Source: Cordia subcordata
Lineage: Eukaryota; Streptophyta; Magnoliopsida; Boraginales; Cordiaceae
Assembly: GCA_028554755.1 (NCBI GenBank)
Contig: JAPTOF010000026.1
Location: 434,001 to 498,000 of the forward strand
Direction of reading: 5' to 3'
Length of the DNA: 64,000 bases
Part shown: positions 24,467-36,391 of the stretch, piece after piece
Numbering within the stretch: the stretch's first letter is position 1
Layout: every line of letters starts with the position of its first letter
Notes under the pieces: model-generated
Seen by the model: only the letters and a program-made list of their open reading frames with translations
What the model was told of the DNA's origin: nothing
Database searches by the model: none
Position numbers and translations under genes: made by a program

Positions 24467-25586
24467 ATTAGAAGCAATTAACAACCGACATGTATGCATT
24501 ATTGAAGTCATATTCACTACTAGGCATGCAAATATACACATAGACATGAATATAAGCATTACCCACTTCATAGCATCCACATATAAAGACATAGACATTA
24601 TTATAGCATGGATTAGATGTGTTTAGTAATAAATAGACTTTAATTTATACACATGTTGCCCATTTAGGCATTTAATAAAACACTTAGACATGAATGAGAA
24701 AATAACCATTTGAATAAGAAAATCAAATATGTATATATAATCAGCCATTTAATCCCATATCATAAGAGTATATTGCTAACCCATTACATAAGTAAAATCA
24801 CCCTACACAAATCTACTCAATCATAATAAAAGAATGAATGAAAGAGAGTTTATGAAGCTTCCTTTTCATCCTAGCTAATCTTATACAAAGCTCTTGAGCA
24901 AACTTGAATCTAAATGTTGAAACCCTCTAAATTCTCTTGCTCCAAGGTGATGAAATGTGTGAGAGTGTATGTGTGTTGTAGGTGAAGACTAGGGTTAAGT
25001 GTGTGTGTATGGGTGATGGGTGTGAAGAGATCCTATCTAAAATTCTTCAAAAAGCTCTCTAAAAAATATCCCTTTTTAGTCTGAAAATCGGGCATTTATA
25101 TCGACTTTTCACGATCTGCTGGTCGACCGGCTCTTCTTCTCTTAGCTCGACCGGCTTTTTGGTGATGCTCTCTGGACTGGCCGGTCGACCGACTTTGGAG
25201 GGGTAGTCGTCCGGCTATTTTTGGCACCTATCTGGAGTGGCCGATCGACCTAGCCGGTCGACCGGCTCATCCTTCTTGGTCGTTCGGCTGACTTCTTCCC
25301 TCTATTCTTTGTCTTTTCGGCCTCCGATCTTCTCCTTTTGGCTCGTACATCTCCCATCTTTATTGCCTATCATCGCCCAATCTCAATCTTAACCCAAAGT
25401 TCACCTAAATCATTGAAAACAAGCAATTAGTGTAGCAATTTGTCTCTTAAACTCGATATGTACATTTGTTTACGCTTAAGCCTATTCATATCAAAAGTAC
25501 TACACCAATGCATCTTTTTGAGCACTTGATACTTCTTAAATATAGGTAAATTACAATGCAAACACACACAAAAACATAACACATCA
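24467..25586 (-). repeat. Truncated Athila-like 5' LTR, subfamily A
   Basis: Matches about 20034-21170 with few differences, then stops inside CATTAGAAGCAATTA where pol begins. It keeps the minus TATA (about 25093-25102) and the palindrome array (25110-25290) with perfect GGTCGACC at 25121, 25183 and 25256. Missing: the transcribed 3' portion of the LTR and the PBS. Confidence 0.8.
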
Positions 25587-25591
25587 ACCAC
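25587..25591. repeat. Target-site duplication ACCAC, right
   Basis: ACCAC directly after the LTR end at 25586; pairs with 19240-19244. Confidence 0.8.
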
Positions 25592-25762
25592 TAACACTAA
25601 CTTTTTAGCTGCCGACATATTTTCATGCTCAACAACCACGAATGATTTCATCTATCTCTTTGGCTATTCACAGTTACTCTCATTGACCTTGCTACTTTAA
25701 TTGGTTTATGGCTTTATGATTGTAGGCTCTATGCTACCAATTTCTTTTCTTTTGCACCCAAA

Positions 25763-26312
25763 TCTATATATATTATAAATAAGGTGCATGCCTTTTAAGT
25801 TATATCACGTGTCAATTCTTTAACTAATCTGATTCAACTTATCACTTCATTATTAATAGTTTCCTTCGTCAAAGTAATTTCTTGATTTAATGAATTTTCT
25901 TTATCAAAATAATTTCCTAACTTAATGAATTTATTCCCAATCCATATATTATACAAAGCAGTAATATATATACATATATATATGTATATATGTATGTCTG
26001 TATGTATATTTCTTTTCTATCAATACCAAATCAAACAATTTTGGTAAATCAAATTTTGGGGGGTAATTCAAGTTTTTGGTAAATTTCCTTCATCAAAATA
26101 ATACCCTAATTTAATGAATTTATTCCCAATTCATACATTATACAAAGTAGAATATATATCTTTTCTGTCATTATCAAATGTAAATGCCATTTTTATCGAT
26201 ATGAATGCTTTTTCTGATGTCACTTCCAAATTGAAATGTTGTATTCAATTATTACAAATTGCTCATTAAAAATATTATTCATATTAAAAATCTTAAAATT
26301 TTCAATATATAG

Positions 26313-26344
<32 letters not shown>

Positions 26345-26451
26345 TTTAGTTTATTGTTATATATACTATAAAAGCATAACTAGCTATCAACAAGAAATAA
26401 AAATATTAAAAAGATTTATTTCTCCCGTGCATTGCACGGGTTATTCCCTTA
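25763..26451 (+). mobile_element. Probable non-autonomous Helitron
   Basis: Starts TCTATATATATTATAAAT, close to the 5' terminus of plant Helitrons. It ends with a CCCGTGCATTGCACGGG hairpin (26424-26440) followed 7 bp later by CTTA at 26448-26451, a near match to the CTRR terminus. No coding capacity. Contains (TA)n/(TG)n at 25965-26010 and (AC)n(AT)n at 26311-26341. The non-canonical CTTA end keeps confidence moderate. Confidence 0.45.
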
Positions 26452-28344
26452 TTCATTATGCAAAAAAAACCACTATGCTTAGGCTACCTTTCTCTCCAAG
26501 AATGCTAGTTCTTATGACACTTTTGTGAGTGATAATGAACACCTGGCCTTCCTTTTCTTTTGGTTATGTAAGCTTTGGTTCTGCTTCTTTTCATTAAAAT
26601 AACCAAAAGCTATCTCCCTCTTGCTTGTACTCTCACTCAAGATGAATCAATCACACTTAGCCCTATTTCCTTCTATACCTTTACCATTCTTTAAAGTGGT
26701 CAGTTGAAAAGATACTATTTGATAATCCTTATGCAAATGTTGGTGGCCCTTTTAGGTGGTACAACTTTGGTTTCATTATGTTTGCTAAGAAGAACCTTCA
26801 CCATGGTGCAAACCAATGGCTAAAGTTTCTTATTTAACTGCATGTGTTGCCAATTAAAACAGATCTATAAATAGCTGACCCTTGACCTTTTTGTGGAGTT
26901 CAAAATATAAACCTTTATGTAGCATTTGTTTCCACATTGTTTAAATCGCACTATAAAATCTTAGCAAACTCTCATAGCATTTAGCATATCTTTAGCAAGC
27001 TAGCAATTATAATATCAGGCTCTATTCTACAATGATACTTTTGGAACATCTCTCTATCTTGGTCCATAATTATACCCAGTTGGGGCAAAGTTTAGCATAA
27101 CATTAAAATGCAAGCCTACTTAATGAACTTCTAAAAAGCTATAATTTTAGATAATCATTGCTTGCTGCTTACCACATTAGGTAGTGAACCTCACTATACA
27201 CTCCATAGTGATAGCCCGTACCCTCCAAGAGAATAATGTGACTTTTGGAGCCTTAAAACCCTAAAGAAACCCCATCATCTTGTCAACCCATTTTGAATAT
27301 GGTCAAACATAAAAAATCATATAATTAGCTAGTGTTCTTGGGCCTAAGTGTTCATCTAACATTTCAGTGACCAAATCTATCATTATAGCTTAATCAATTG
27401 GGGCTTCTTAATTATTCAGACATGGTCCCAATGGTCCAGCGTAATACAACCCTTGGTCTAGGGGTTTCTTATTGGTAATTGTTGCCCCCATGCATCTAAC
27501 TCCCTTAGACATGCCCCATATCAGGAATATGACTGAGTAAAAGGTTTTCATCTAGCTAAAGCATCTTGCTCAACATATTTCTACCCTGAGTGCCTTGTGT
27601 TGTTTGGTAGCACATGTGGTTGAATTGGTGCCACTAACCAAGACTAGGTCATTGAAACGGTTGGTTGCTAAAGGTTCTCTATGCTAACATGGTAGGGAGA
27701 TTGATGCCTATTGGTTGTTAGCAAGTAATTGATGTCCGTCTGGTGATTTAGGAATAGAATAGCTTACACATCACTATTTATGCATCAATTTATGTGTTGG
27801 AGCATATGATCTAGCAATGGTTGTATCATATCTTGACTTAGTGACCTACTTAAATTCTCTACATCTATGGCCAACACTTTGGCTTACTCAACAAGCTGTT
27901 ATGCCCTCATATTGGTCAAAACAAGCTATTTGAGCAAAAGCCCTTTGCTAGCTAAATATCTTGAATGGCCCGGCTAGTCTTTTTTGGCCAAATTAATCAA
28001 TGGAGCCAAGGCATTCTATAACTGTTCATGTGATACTATTTTCACTATTTATGATGTACAATCTTGTACATCAGCCAATGCTCAAGTTATAAAATGTTAG
28101 ATCTGATGATCCATTCTCCTAGTGGTATCAACTCAGGGTGAATCTTTTGAGAAGAATGATCATACAAGTCCAGATCTATTGGTAGAGTTATTTGGTCCTT
28201 CTAGGTAGGTGTTGAAGCCAAAAGATTGTGTGAAGATGTCTTATACACAATTGATGTTGATGGTGTAGCTGAAGTCTTGCTTTTCTTGATCGTTACAAAG
28301 CCTTTGCTTTGACTTTTTGGCACTATGTTGTCAACAAGTCTTAA
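26452..28344. other. Intergenic, no supported gene
   Basis: AT-rich sequence with frequent stops on both strands. One stop-to-stop plus-strand frame of 58 codons (about 26661-26837) contains NVGGPFRWYNFGF but no family I recognise. No RNA gene or repeat boundary seen. Confidence 0.4.
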
Positions 28345-28797
28345 CAGGTGTGCCAAAAATTATTTACATGAAAATTTTTCTAAAGGGGTGAATGTATTGA
28401 GCCATGGCTTTGACTAGATGTTGACTTTGGATGACGTCTTAGAGTATGATTATTCCTTCTTCTCTAGCTGAGATCAATGTGAACCAATTTCGATCACGTT
28501 ATTTTCTTTGCCCCAAAAATGATCTAGGGACTTGTATAATGGTACCCAGTAACTTTGCAATGGATTTAGAAAGCTTGCTCCAATAAGTATCAGTTTCTTA
28601 ACATGTAAACCAACTCAAAATGGCACTTAACATCTTTGATGAATCCTGCTTGCAATTGTCGCCTCCTGTTATATAGGCAATACTTTTCCCAGGCTTTGAA
28701 CACTTAAGACCACCTAGCTGGAGACTAACCTTAGTTGTGCACCTAATAATAGAGTTAGGACTAATAATATATCTCAGCAGTTCAACTGACTACTCAT

Positions 28798-30426
28798 TGA
28801 TATGTTTAAACTCGCAAGTGCATGGGTTGCGTATAATGAAGCGTGCAAGTACGAGGTCATTCTTTCTCAGAAAGGCTATCTTAATTCAATCTCTATGCGC
28901 TCGAGTGCCTAAAACTAGCTATGGATATGTGTGGTATATTTTTTTGGTCTTTTTAGGATGGGAGGGAGCTCAAGACAATGGAAATTACACCTAATCTAGC
29001 CTAAACTGATGGAGGAACTAATATGCCTAGCCAAGAAAAGAATACTTTATAGATAGAAGAGGATCTAGGGTGATTAGGTTGCAACTAGGCTTAGGCTTTG
29101 ACAATGATTCGATCTATCCATGGCTTTGATTTGCTCTCTTGGCGACCTTAGCTAACGGATCTTATTATCCACTAGGACTCGATGTGGGTCTATCCCTAGG
29201 TAGATCTCTCTACAGTATATCATGGTCTTTATGACCTAGGGTTTTTGGGCTTAGTTAGTTAGGTTCTCTTTGGTGTTGATTAACGTCCTACTTGAGAGAC
29301 TAACCTAGTAGTATTGTTATAGACTAGAGATTAGACTCCTAGAGTATTAATTAGTGCTAGTAGATACCTTTTTAGTATTATTTTAGACTAGAGGTATACT
29401 CCTACCACACTAAGTCTTCTATTAAGCATGTTAATCAATACACACTAGTTGCAAATAAGGCTAATGCTGTTAGCATGGATTAAGGCTAAGGTGAAACCAC
29501 TACCGATAGCATTTAAGCATAAAAGAACACATGCAATATTTGCTTAGTAATTTTATCAAAAACATAGACATATTCGGTTATCAATGCAAGATGTATTGAT
29601 TTATGCCATTAATCAATGTCAGGAAGTATGCATTAGAAGCCATAGATGTACATAAATCCTTTATTCAAAGCCTTAATCTAATTTACAGCATCAATCAACC
29701 CTAGATTTAACTCATTTACAAAGCATATTTATAAAAATAAGAAAAGGAATAAGAAACTCCCCTTCAAACCCTTGCTCAAATCTCAAGCAAATCTCTTGAA
29801 TCTCTTGTTACAAGCTTTAATCCTTACTTGGTATGGTGTGTGGATGGTGTTTTGGGTGTTTGGTGAAGTGGGTAAAAGGTTAAGGTTTAGTAGGGTTTAA
29901 GAAATAAAAGTTCCTCCCTTAAAAATGATCTAAAATGGGCTATTTATAAGCTCTTCGTTGCGACTATTGGTCGACCCAGTTGATTGACCGGTAAACTTTT
30001 AATGGTCGACCGTAAACACTGGAGTTCTCTGCTCTTGCTGATCGACCTAGCTGGTTAACTAGTACCTGGTGAACCCTCGATCGGTACTTGGTGAACTCTT
30101 TTGCTCATACTGGTAAACCCCTGCTGGTCGACTGGTTCTTCCCCTATACTCGACCAGTTCCACTAGTTTACTTCATTTTTACTCCATTTGTCTTCTGGTC
30201 TTCATCTTTAGCTCGTTCCGTCCACATGTAAGCTCGAACCCTTCCAAAGCTCACCTAAAATGCAAAAATATAGCGTTTAGTGTAGCATTTATGCGATAAG
30301 ACTCATTATGCTCAAATATTATAAATTATACACAATTACTACATTAAATACACCACATAGGCTCTAAAACACCCTAAGAAGTGTATGCAAATACTATGCA
30401 CAAACATATACAAATCACACACATCA
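28798..30426 (-). repeat. Athila-like solo LTR, subfamily B
   Basis: 1.63 kb bounded by TGATATG and CACATCA and flanked by a perfect 5-bp duplication CTCAT (28793-28797 and 30427-30431). No PBS or PPT flanks it. Copy 1 of repeat C at about 16960 shows the corresponding unoccupied site. Minus TATA (TTATAAATAG) at 29940-29950 follows a palindrome array (29960-30140) with perfect GGTCGACC at 29969 and 30004. The solo state implies LTR-LTR recombination. Confidence 0.85.
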
Positions 30427-30846
30427 CTCATACACAAGCAACACTCTATCAATCTATTGTGATTTATTAAACAACATGAAGCCACAATAACAATTTCTTC
30501 TTGTGCAGGCTTGTGTGGTTACAAGTTGCAATTAAGCCACTTCTAATTTAGGATAGGGATTAAGCTAAGCTATGGTAACTAGTTACAATAAAATAAGCAA
30601 TTAATTGAATTGTTGATGGTTATGAACGACTTGGTGTTCTTGACCAGCTTTTAACCTGGAGTACCCAAAAAATTTCAACTCCCTCCTTCTTTGTTGGTAC
30701 TCCATTTGACCTGTATATATAATTTGATTTTGGCGCATAACAAGCACTTTGCTTCTTGTCTATAGTTAGTATTTTTCAATTTCAAATTCTTTCAACAATC
30801 TCAATTTCCCCATGTGTACCGAATTTATTTGACCCAGACTGACTTT

Positions 30847-31761
30847 CACTACTAGAAACTAACAGTTTAGAGACGAAAAAATTGTCCCAAACGTGTAAAA
30901 TTCCGTCTCAAACACTTCGTTAAAATTCTTCACTAATAACATATAGTAAGGGAATATTCCATCTCAAAAGTCTGTCTCTACTTCGTGACCAAAATTTTCA
31001 TCCCTAATTGCATTAAAGCTATTTTGTTGTTGGCGAAATATAGTGACTAAAATTTTCATCTCAAATTTGAGACGAAAATTTCCGTCCCAAATTAGTCTTA
31101 AACTATATGAAAGATGTTGATGTTGACAAAATGTTCTGTCTCTATTCCGTCCCTAAATACTTTCGTCTCTATTCCGTCACAAATCTCGCCACGCTTTTGA
31201 AAAATTTCATCTCAATTCTATCTCTAATGGGATTTAACTAAAATAATTGCCGTCTCAAATCTGTCACGAATACAATTTAACTAAATTTATTTCCGTCTCA
31301 AATCCGTCGCTAATGCAATTTGACTAAAATATTTTCATCTCTAATATGTTTTTTAAATATTTTTAATATCAAATCTATCTCTAATATGTTTTTCATTTAA
31401 AATATTTTACTATTTATTTTGTTATTCATACCTATTAAACTAATTATATACCAATCCATTCATTCAACCACTACAACTCATAAAAGGCATATGCCCTCAT
31501 ACATTCCACCAACATTTAGCGAGACACATTCCGTCGCAAATTCCATCGCTAAATATTATCTTTTCACTTTTGAGACGGATTTTGCACGGGAAAAAGCTGT
31601 GCCACAAAGTCCATTGCAAGTTCTGTCTCAAATCTGTTTAAAAGAATGACAAGCTTTTTGTGCAAGAGATCATCCCAATTTTGTCTCAAATCTGTCTCAA
31701 TTTGAGACGGAAAATTTCCGTCTCAAACTTTGCGTCTCTAAATTGTCAGTTTCTAGTAGTG
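30847..31761. mobile_element. Non-autonomous CACTA (En/Spm) element
   Basis: Terminal inverted repeats CACTACTAGAAACTAACA at the left and its near complement ending TTTCTAGTAGTG at the right; 3-bp target duplication TTT on both sides (30844-30846, 31762-31764). Subterminal regions are full of short repeats on both strands (GAGACGGAAA, TCCGTCTCAAA), the expected transposase-binding repeats. 915 bp without transposase coding, so it depends on an element elsewhere. Confidence 0.85.
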
Positions 31762-31847
31762 TTTCAAATTTTGGATGTAAACGTCTATTACTACTTTGAC
31801 CACAATTTGACACTCAGTTAGATATCATAATTCAATCAACACATTGG

Positions 31848-31966
31848 AAACAAGCTACTTCCAATTGTTTCTAATTAGATGCATGGCTGATGTATCATTA
31901 AGCTGCAAACAAGCTACTTCCAATTGTTTCTAATTAGATGCATGGCTGATGTATCATTAAGCTACA
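31848..31966. repeat. 59-bp tandem duplication
   Basis: The stretch starting CAAGCTACTTCCAATTGTTT (31851) repeats with period 59 at 31910, nearly identical. No gene. Confidence 0.85.
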
Positions 31967-32239
31967 CATCTTTTTTTTAAATCTAATTATTCAGTTCATT
32001 TAGCCTTCATATTTCTATATACACAAAACTGCGATCATCTAATTAATTCAGATTGCTTACCCATATTCCTCAAAGTTGGGATCATTTCCTATTTCCAAAT
32101 ATATTAGTAATAAATTTTCTTATGCACTTCAAAATCCAACCATGCATTTTCCTTTAGGTCTTAAGAGATCATTAACCTAAAATTTTGATACTACCTTGTC
32201 ATGCCAACAAAATTTGTGAACACAAATTTTGTGGTAGAG

Positions 32240-32360
32240 TAATTTTCAAAAGTCACTCCTCGGTTACTAGTCGTATAGGTCGACCGGTACCGGTTGAATG
32301 GTAAGACCAAAGAGAACTTTGTCTCTACCAATTGACATGGCGATCGACTGGTAAGGACAT
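32240..32360. repeat. Isolated GGTCGACC cluster
   Basis: Contains one perfect GGTCGACC (32278-32285) followed by GGTACCGGTTGAA and GCGATCGACTGG. It resembles the LTR arrays but no LTR boundary was found around it. Confidence 0.4.
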
Positions 32361-32444
32361 AAAATGACCATTATATGCTCATTTGACAGGTTTTTGCTAG
32401 TTAAACTCCAAGAGTTGTATCTATTCGAATCAGGCATAACTTTA

Positions 32445-32672
32445 GGGCTCGTTTGGATTGGCTTTTTTCAAAAGCACTTTTTTTATCAACTTTTGGAAAA
32501 CAGTTTTTTTTTAGAAGCTGAAAATTTTGGCTTCTAAAAAAAGCTGTATTTGAGCTTTTTTCAGAGTTTCAGCTTTTTTAGAAGCCAAATCAAATAGTTA
32601 TTACAAATTTAATGTAAATTTTTTAGGAAAAAAAGTGTTTTTTCCTAAAAAAAAGCCAATCCAAACAGGCCC
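32445..32672. mobile_element. Tourist-like MITE (PIF/Harbinger)
   Basis: 228-bp element with inverted termini GGGCTCGTTTGGATTGGC and GCCAATCCAAACAGGCCC and a TTA target duplication on both sides (32442-32444, 32673-32675). The interior is A/T tracts able to fold back (AGAAGC and GCTTCT motifs). No coding. Confidence 0.8.
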
Positions 32673-33067
32673 TTATTTATATATGGCCATGTCTGAAGCA
32701 TTTCAAGCATGAAAAAAAAAATAGAATCACTCCAACGATGCTCAAACACATTCAGATTTAGCTTTGAGTTATTTTGCTGCAAAAAAATACCTTGAGGCCT
32801 TTGATTTCCTGCTATTTTCTGGTGAGTGCTAGAGACTTTGATTGAGAGTGCAAGTCAATACAAGTCATAGGTTTCATTGTTTCCCAAAGGATATTTGCAC
32901 AATCCCTTTGCACACCTGATTGGTGGGGGCAAATAATCTTCAATGATAGTGACAAAATAACACACCTTGAAGCCATTTTTAGAACTTTTGAACGCACACC
33001 ACCAACAATCTTAAGGAGTATTTCCTACCAACAACTTTGAAATTGCTTCACTGAAGGATATGGTGAC

Positions 33068-33733
33068 TAGAGGTGGCAAAACGGGTCCGGACCCGCTGGT
33101 TGAACCGTTTAACCTGCATAAATGTAGGGTTAGGGTTTAGCATTTCATAACCCGCAAGGCAAATGGGTAGACCTAACCCGACCCACGCTAAGGGCGGGTT
33201 GTGCAGGTTGACCCGGGAGTGTCTTTTTTTTTTTTTTTAAATACATATAAGTTTAAAGTTAGAAACCTTAAGTTTTTTTCTTGTTATTGCACTTTATAGT
33301 TTATAGCCTTAGCAGCCATATTTGAGACTTTGATTGTAGCTATGGACTATGGTAATTGTTGTCTTATTTTGTTAATATTAGTTTGAGATTAGGTGTTTAA
33401 TTTCGATTTTAAATTATTGATTGTGTTTGTGACATTTAGTTCATTAACTTTAACTATTTTTAGGTGCCTAATTTTTTGTTTGGTCAAACAAGTCACAAGT
33501 GTTTATTAATTACTACTTAATTTTTTTGGTTTTATTTATTTTTAAATAATATTAAAATACTAAAAAATTAAGCGGATCAACCCGCAAACCCGCGAGGCCG
33601 CTGGTGCAGATGGGGGATGTAGGCACCTGCACGAACCCGACCCGACCCGACCCGACCCGACCCGACCCGTGGAACTGAATAACCCGTGCTAAACGGGTGC
33701 GGTTGGCCCGCGGGTGCCCGTTTGCCACCTCTA
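33068..33733. mobile_element. Non-autonomous hAT element
   Basis: Termini TAGAGGTGGCAAAACGGG and CCCGTTTGCCACCTCTA are inverted repeats of the hAT type; an exact 8-bp target duplication ATGGTGAC flanks them (33060-33067, 33734-33741). The right subterminal part holds a (CCCGA)n run at 33636-33670, GC-rich against the AT-rich centre. No transposase. Confidence 0.88.
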
Positions 33734-34179
33734 ATGGTGACCAACTTCGTGAAACTTGACCGCTTTGAAGGAGGAAATTAATCTGCTGACAAAGGAAGAT
33801 GCACCTTATGGGTTTTTAGTGCTTATTTTATGGTTTTTTTTTCTTTCTAATATGCCTAAAATCACTCCATAATAAGTGCATCAGTTTCCTTTTCTTTCTC
33901 TCTCCTCCTCTACTTTTCATTTTTTCCCTTTTAAATTTGGGATATTATACCTGCATATTTGACAGACAATTGCAATTCAGAGAGCAATAAGAGATGTAAC
34001 CAACATGATCTAGGGAATCTAGAAGTTAATAGAGTTGTAGCTGAAATTATGCAAATGAATTGCTACTCGCATGACTTGCCATTTGATCTCAGAAATCAAC
34101 TTGATGTAGAGAACAAAACAAGTCAATTTTAGCAATTAAGATGGTGATTGGTATGAGGTAAGGATTGGAATGGCAATCT

Positions 34180-34890
34180 TTAATTTCCACGATTGGTATG
34201 ATGTGCAATTTTTACTATACTCTATACTGATAATGCTTCTACATAGCACTATATATCATATTGTACGTGAACAGTACGCTCGCACAATACATAATAGTAC
34301 ATGTGTTCAAAATTCTTATATTATAAGTTTAAAATTTTTACATTATAGGCTCAAAACTCTTATATTAGGCTACAAACATATTCAAGACTCTTATATCACA
34401 TGTTCAAAAGTTTAAAAGCAAATTCACAAAATAAAAATTATAATCTCATAACTATCATAGGTTCAAAATTTTTATATTATAGGTTCAAAACTCTTATATT
34501 AAGCTGCAAAAATGTTCGAAATTTTTATATTATATGTTCAAAAGTTTAAAAGTAAGTTCACAAAATAAAAATTATAATCTCATAAAGCAAGTTTAAAACT
34601 CTTATATTACATGCTCATAGATTATACTCTGTATTCAAAGCTCTTATGTTACATATTCAAAATTTTTATATTATATGTTCAAAACTTTTATATAAAGTTC
34701 AAAATTTTAAACATATTTGCAGCTTAATATAAAAATCTTGAACTTATAATATAAAAATCTTGAACAGATATACTGTTACGTACTGTGCGTGTAAACTATT
34801 CACGTACAATACGGTGCGCAATGCTTATACGGAGCATTGTGCATATGGTGCATAGTGTAAGTATTGGATATGATGCAATGCACTTAGAAA
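34180..34890. mobile_element. Long inverted-repeat (foldback) element
   Basis: The left arm (about 34200-34300, with ATTGTACGTGAACAGTACG) is complementary, imperfectly, to the right arm (about 34740-34880, with CGTACTGTGCG and TTCACGTACAAT). The centre (34310-34720) is built of AT-rich direct repeats around TTCAAAATTTTTATATTATA; a unit of about 130 bp with CACAAAATAAAAATTATAAT occurs twice. No target duplication was fixed. It could be a Mutator-like or foldback MITE. Confidence 0.45.
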
Positions 34891-36391
34891 TTTCATTCTC
34901 GTAGGGATTCCATTTCTATAAATATGGAGTAGCCATTCTCGAAAAAGTACATAGGAATTACTCATTTCCATATTCTTAGGAATGGATTTTTATAAATGAC
35001 TAAAATATACTTTATTAATGTATTAAAAAAGTAGTTTTTTGTATGTGTTCATTATAAAAATAAAAATAATAAATATTAAAACAAAAAATAAAAATTTAAA
35101 AATTAACGTTAAAAAATTTAAAAATAAAAAATTAAAAAAACTTTAAAAATTTAAAATTAAAAAATAAAAGTAAAAATTAAAATAATTAAAAATATTAGGA
35201 TTTATTATTATAATAATAATAAATACATAAATAAATAACACAAGGATAATATTGTAATTTGCATGGACTCAATATATGCATTCCTATCGTTCTTACTAAC
35301 GCTTACCAAGTATAGTATATTCATTCTCAAATTCATTCCGTTCTCTGTTCTATTCCATTCTCTAGTTTGTTCCCATCCTATCTAAATCTATTCCAATGCA
35401 TCAACCGCCACTTAAAAGTTTCCTTGAAATTGTCAAAGAGACTTATCTAGTAACATGACTTCCTTTTGTTGTATGGATTAATAGTAGACAAAGCCCTATC
35501 AATAAAAAGAAAATAAAAACAAAATTCGTAAAAGGTTTCCTCCATTAACATAGGGCTCATGGACCTCTTTTGTCATAATTTATAGTTCATTATTGGATTA
35601 TCACGATAGTACAACGTACTCTTTTATAAATTATACTAGGTAATTAGAATATTAAAATAATACAAAGAGCTCGTTTGCCTGGGTCTTTTAGAAACACTTA
35701 AATTTTGAAATGTGGATATTTTTGAGAAGTTAAAATTATTAATTTTTGAAAAAAAAAGTTGAATTTGAATTTTTTTCTCTTTCAGAATTTCAATTTTTTT
35801 TTAAAGTCAAGCCAAATTCTTGTTTTAAAAAAAAATCGTATCTATTTTTAAAAAATAATTTTTTCTAAAAAAGAAGTCAATCTAAAAAAATCCAAAAATG
35901 GCGTGCTATATGAGCACAATCCTTGTGTACTAGCGAGTTTTTTTGACTCAGCTTATGTTCACCTTAATTTTCACACTTAAGCTAACCACATCACCCCATT
36001 TTCTTCCGATTTGTGGGAAAGCAAAATCAACTATGGAAGAAAAACAAAGGTGATTATCCCTCCATTTCCTCCCCCCCCCCCCCCCCAAATTTAAAAAACA
36101 ATCATTTCCTTCCTTCCCCTCATTTTTCAGCCTAATGCAATAATGTATGTACTCTAGTTGTACATACAAAACGTCCACAAAAATGATTTAGACAAGTGCA
36201 AAGGATCAATGCTTAATGATTCGAATCCATTAAACTGCTTCGAGATCATGAGAATCCTTCACCTTCTAAGGTGGTTTCATCATAAAATCTCAAAGATATT
36301 ATATTAGACATGCCCTATAAGTCCATCTGTAATGTTAAGCATCATAAATGCAACTCCAGAAAGATAATTCCACTACCATAAGTAATTCCAT
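34891..36391. other. AT-rich spacer downstream of FAAH
   Basis: No gene seen. Contains a low-complexity A/T stretch (35030-35230) and a 16-C run (36071-36086). The part nearest the FAAH stop codon should be its 3' UTR; an AATATAAT motif on the minus strand near 36297-36305 could act as a poly(A) signal. Confidence 0.4.

Larger units (their letters stand above)
19245..25586 (-). mobile_element. Deleted Athila-like Ty3/gypsy element
   Basis: Minus-strand element bounded by matching 5-bp duplications (ACCAC). In minus order: truncated 5' LTR (25586-24467), abrupt junction into RNase H, integrase (to 22595), non-coding 3' region (22560-21171) and complete 3' LTR (21170-19245). The end of the 5' LTR, the PBS, gag, protease and RT are deleted. 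The intact duplications show that the element inserted as a unit and lost its middle afterwards. Confidence 0.8.
28345..31790. repeat. Dispersed repeat C, copy 2 (interrupted)
   Basis: Second copy of the 16513-17475 repeat. It is split at 28797 by a solo LTR and at 30846 by a CACTA element; removing both restores colinearity with copy 1. Confidence 0.6.

Noticed and set aside
24467..24598. N-terminal 43 residues of the gypsy pol ORF
   Set aside because: Encoded by LTR sequence (same as about 20034-20170); not part of the pol protein.
26661..26837. 58-codon open frame with NVGGPFRWYNFGF
   Set aside because: No start codon in frame near its beginning, no recognised family, isolated; kept as unassigned.
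34170..34415. Plus-strand ORF of 81 codons
   Set aside because: Lies in the inverted-repeat element and its AT-rich repeats.
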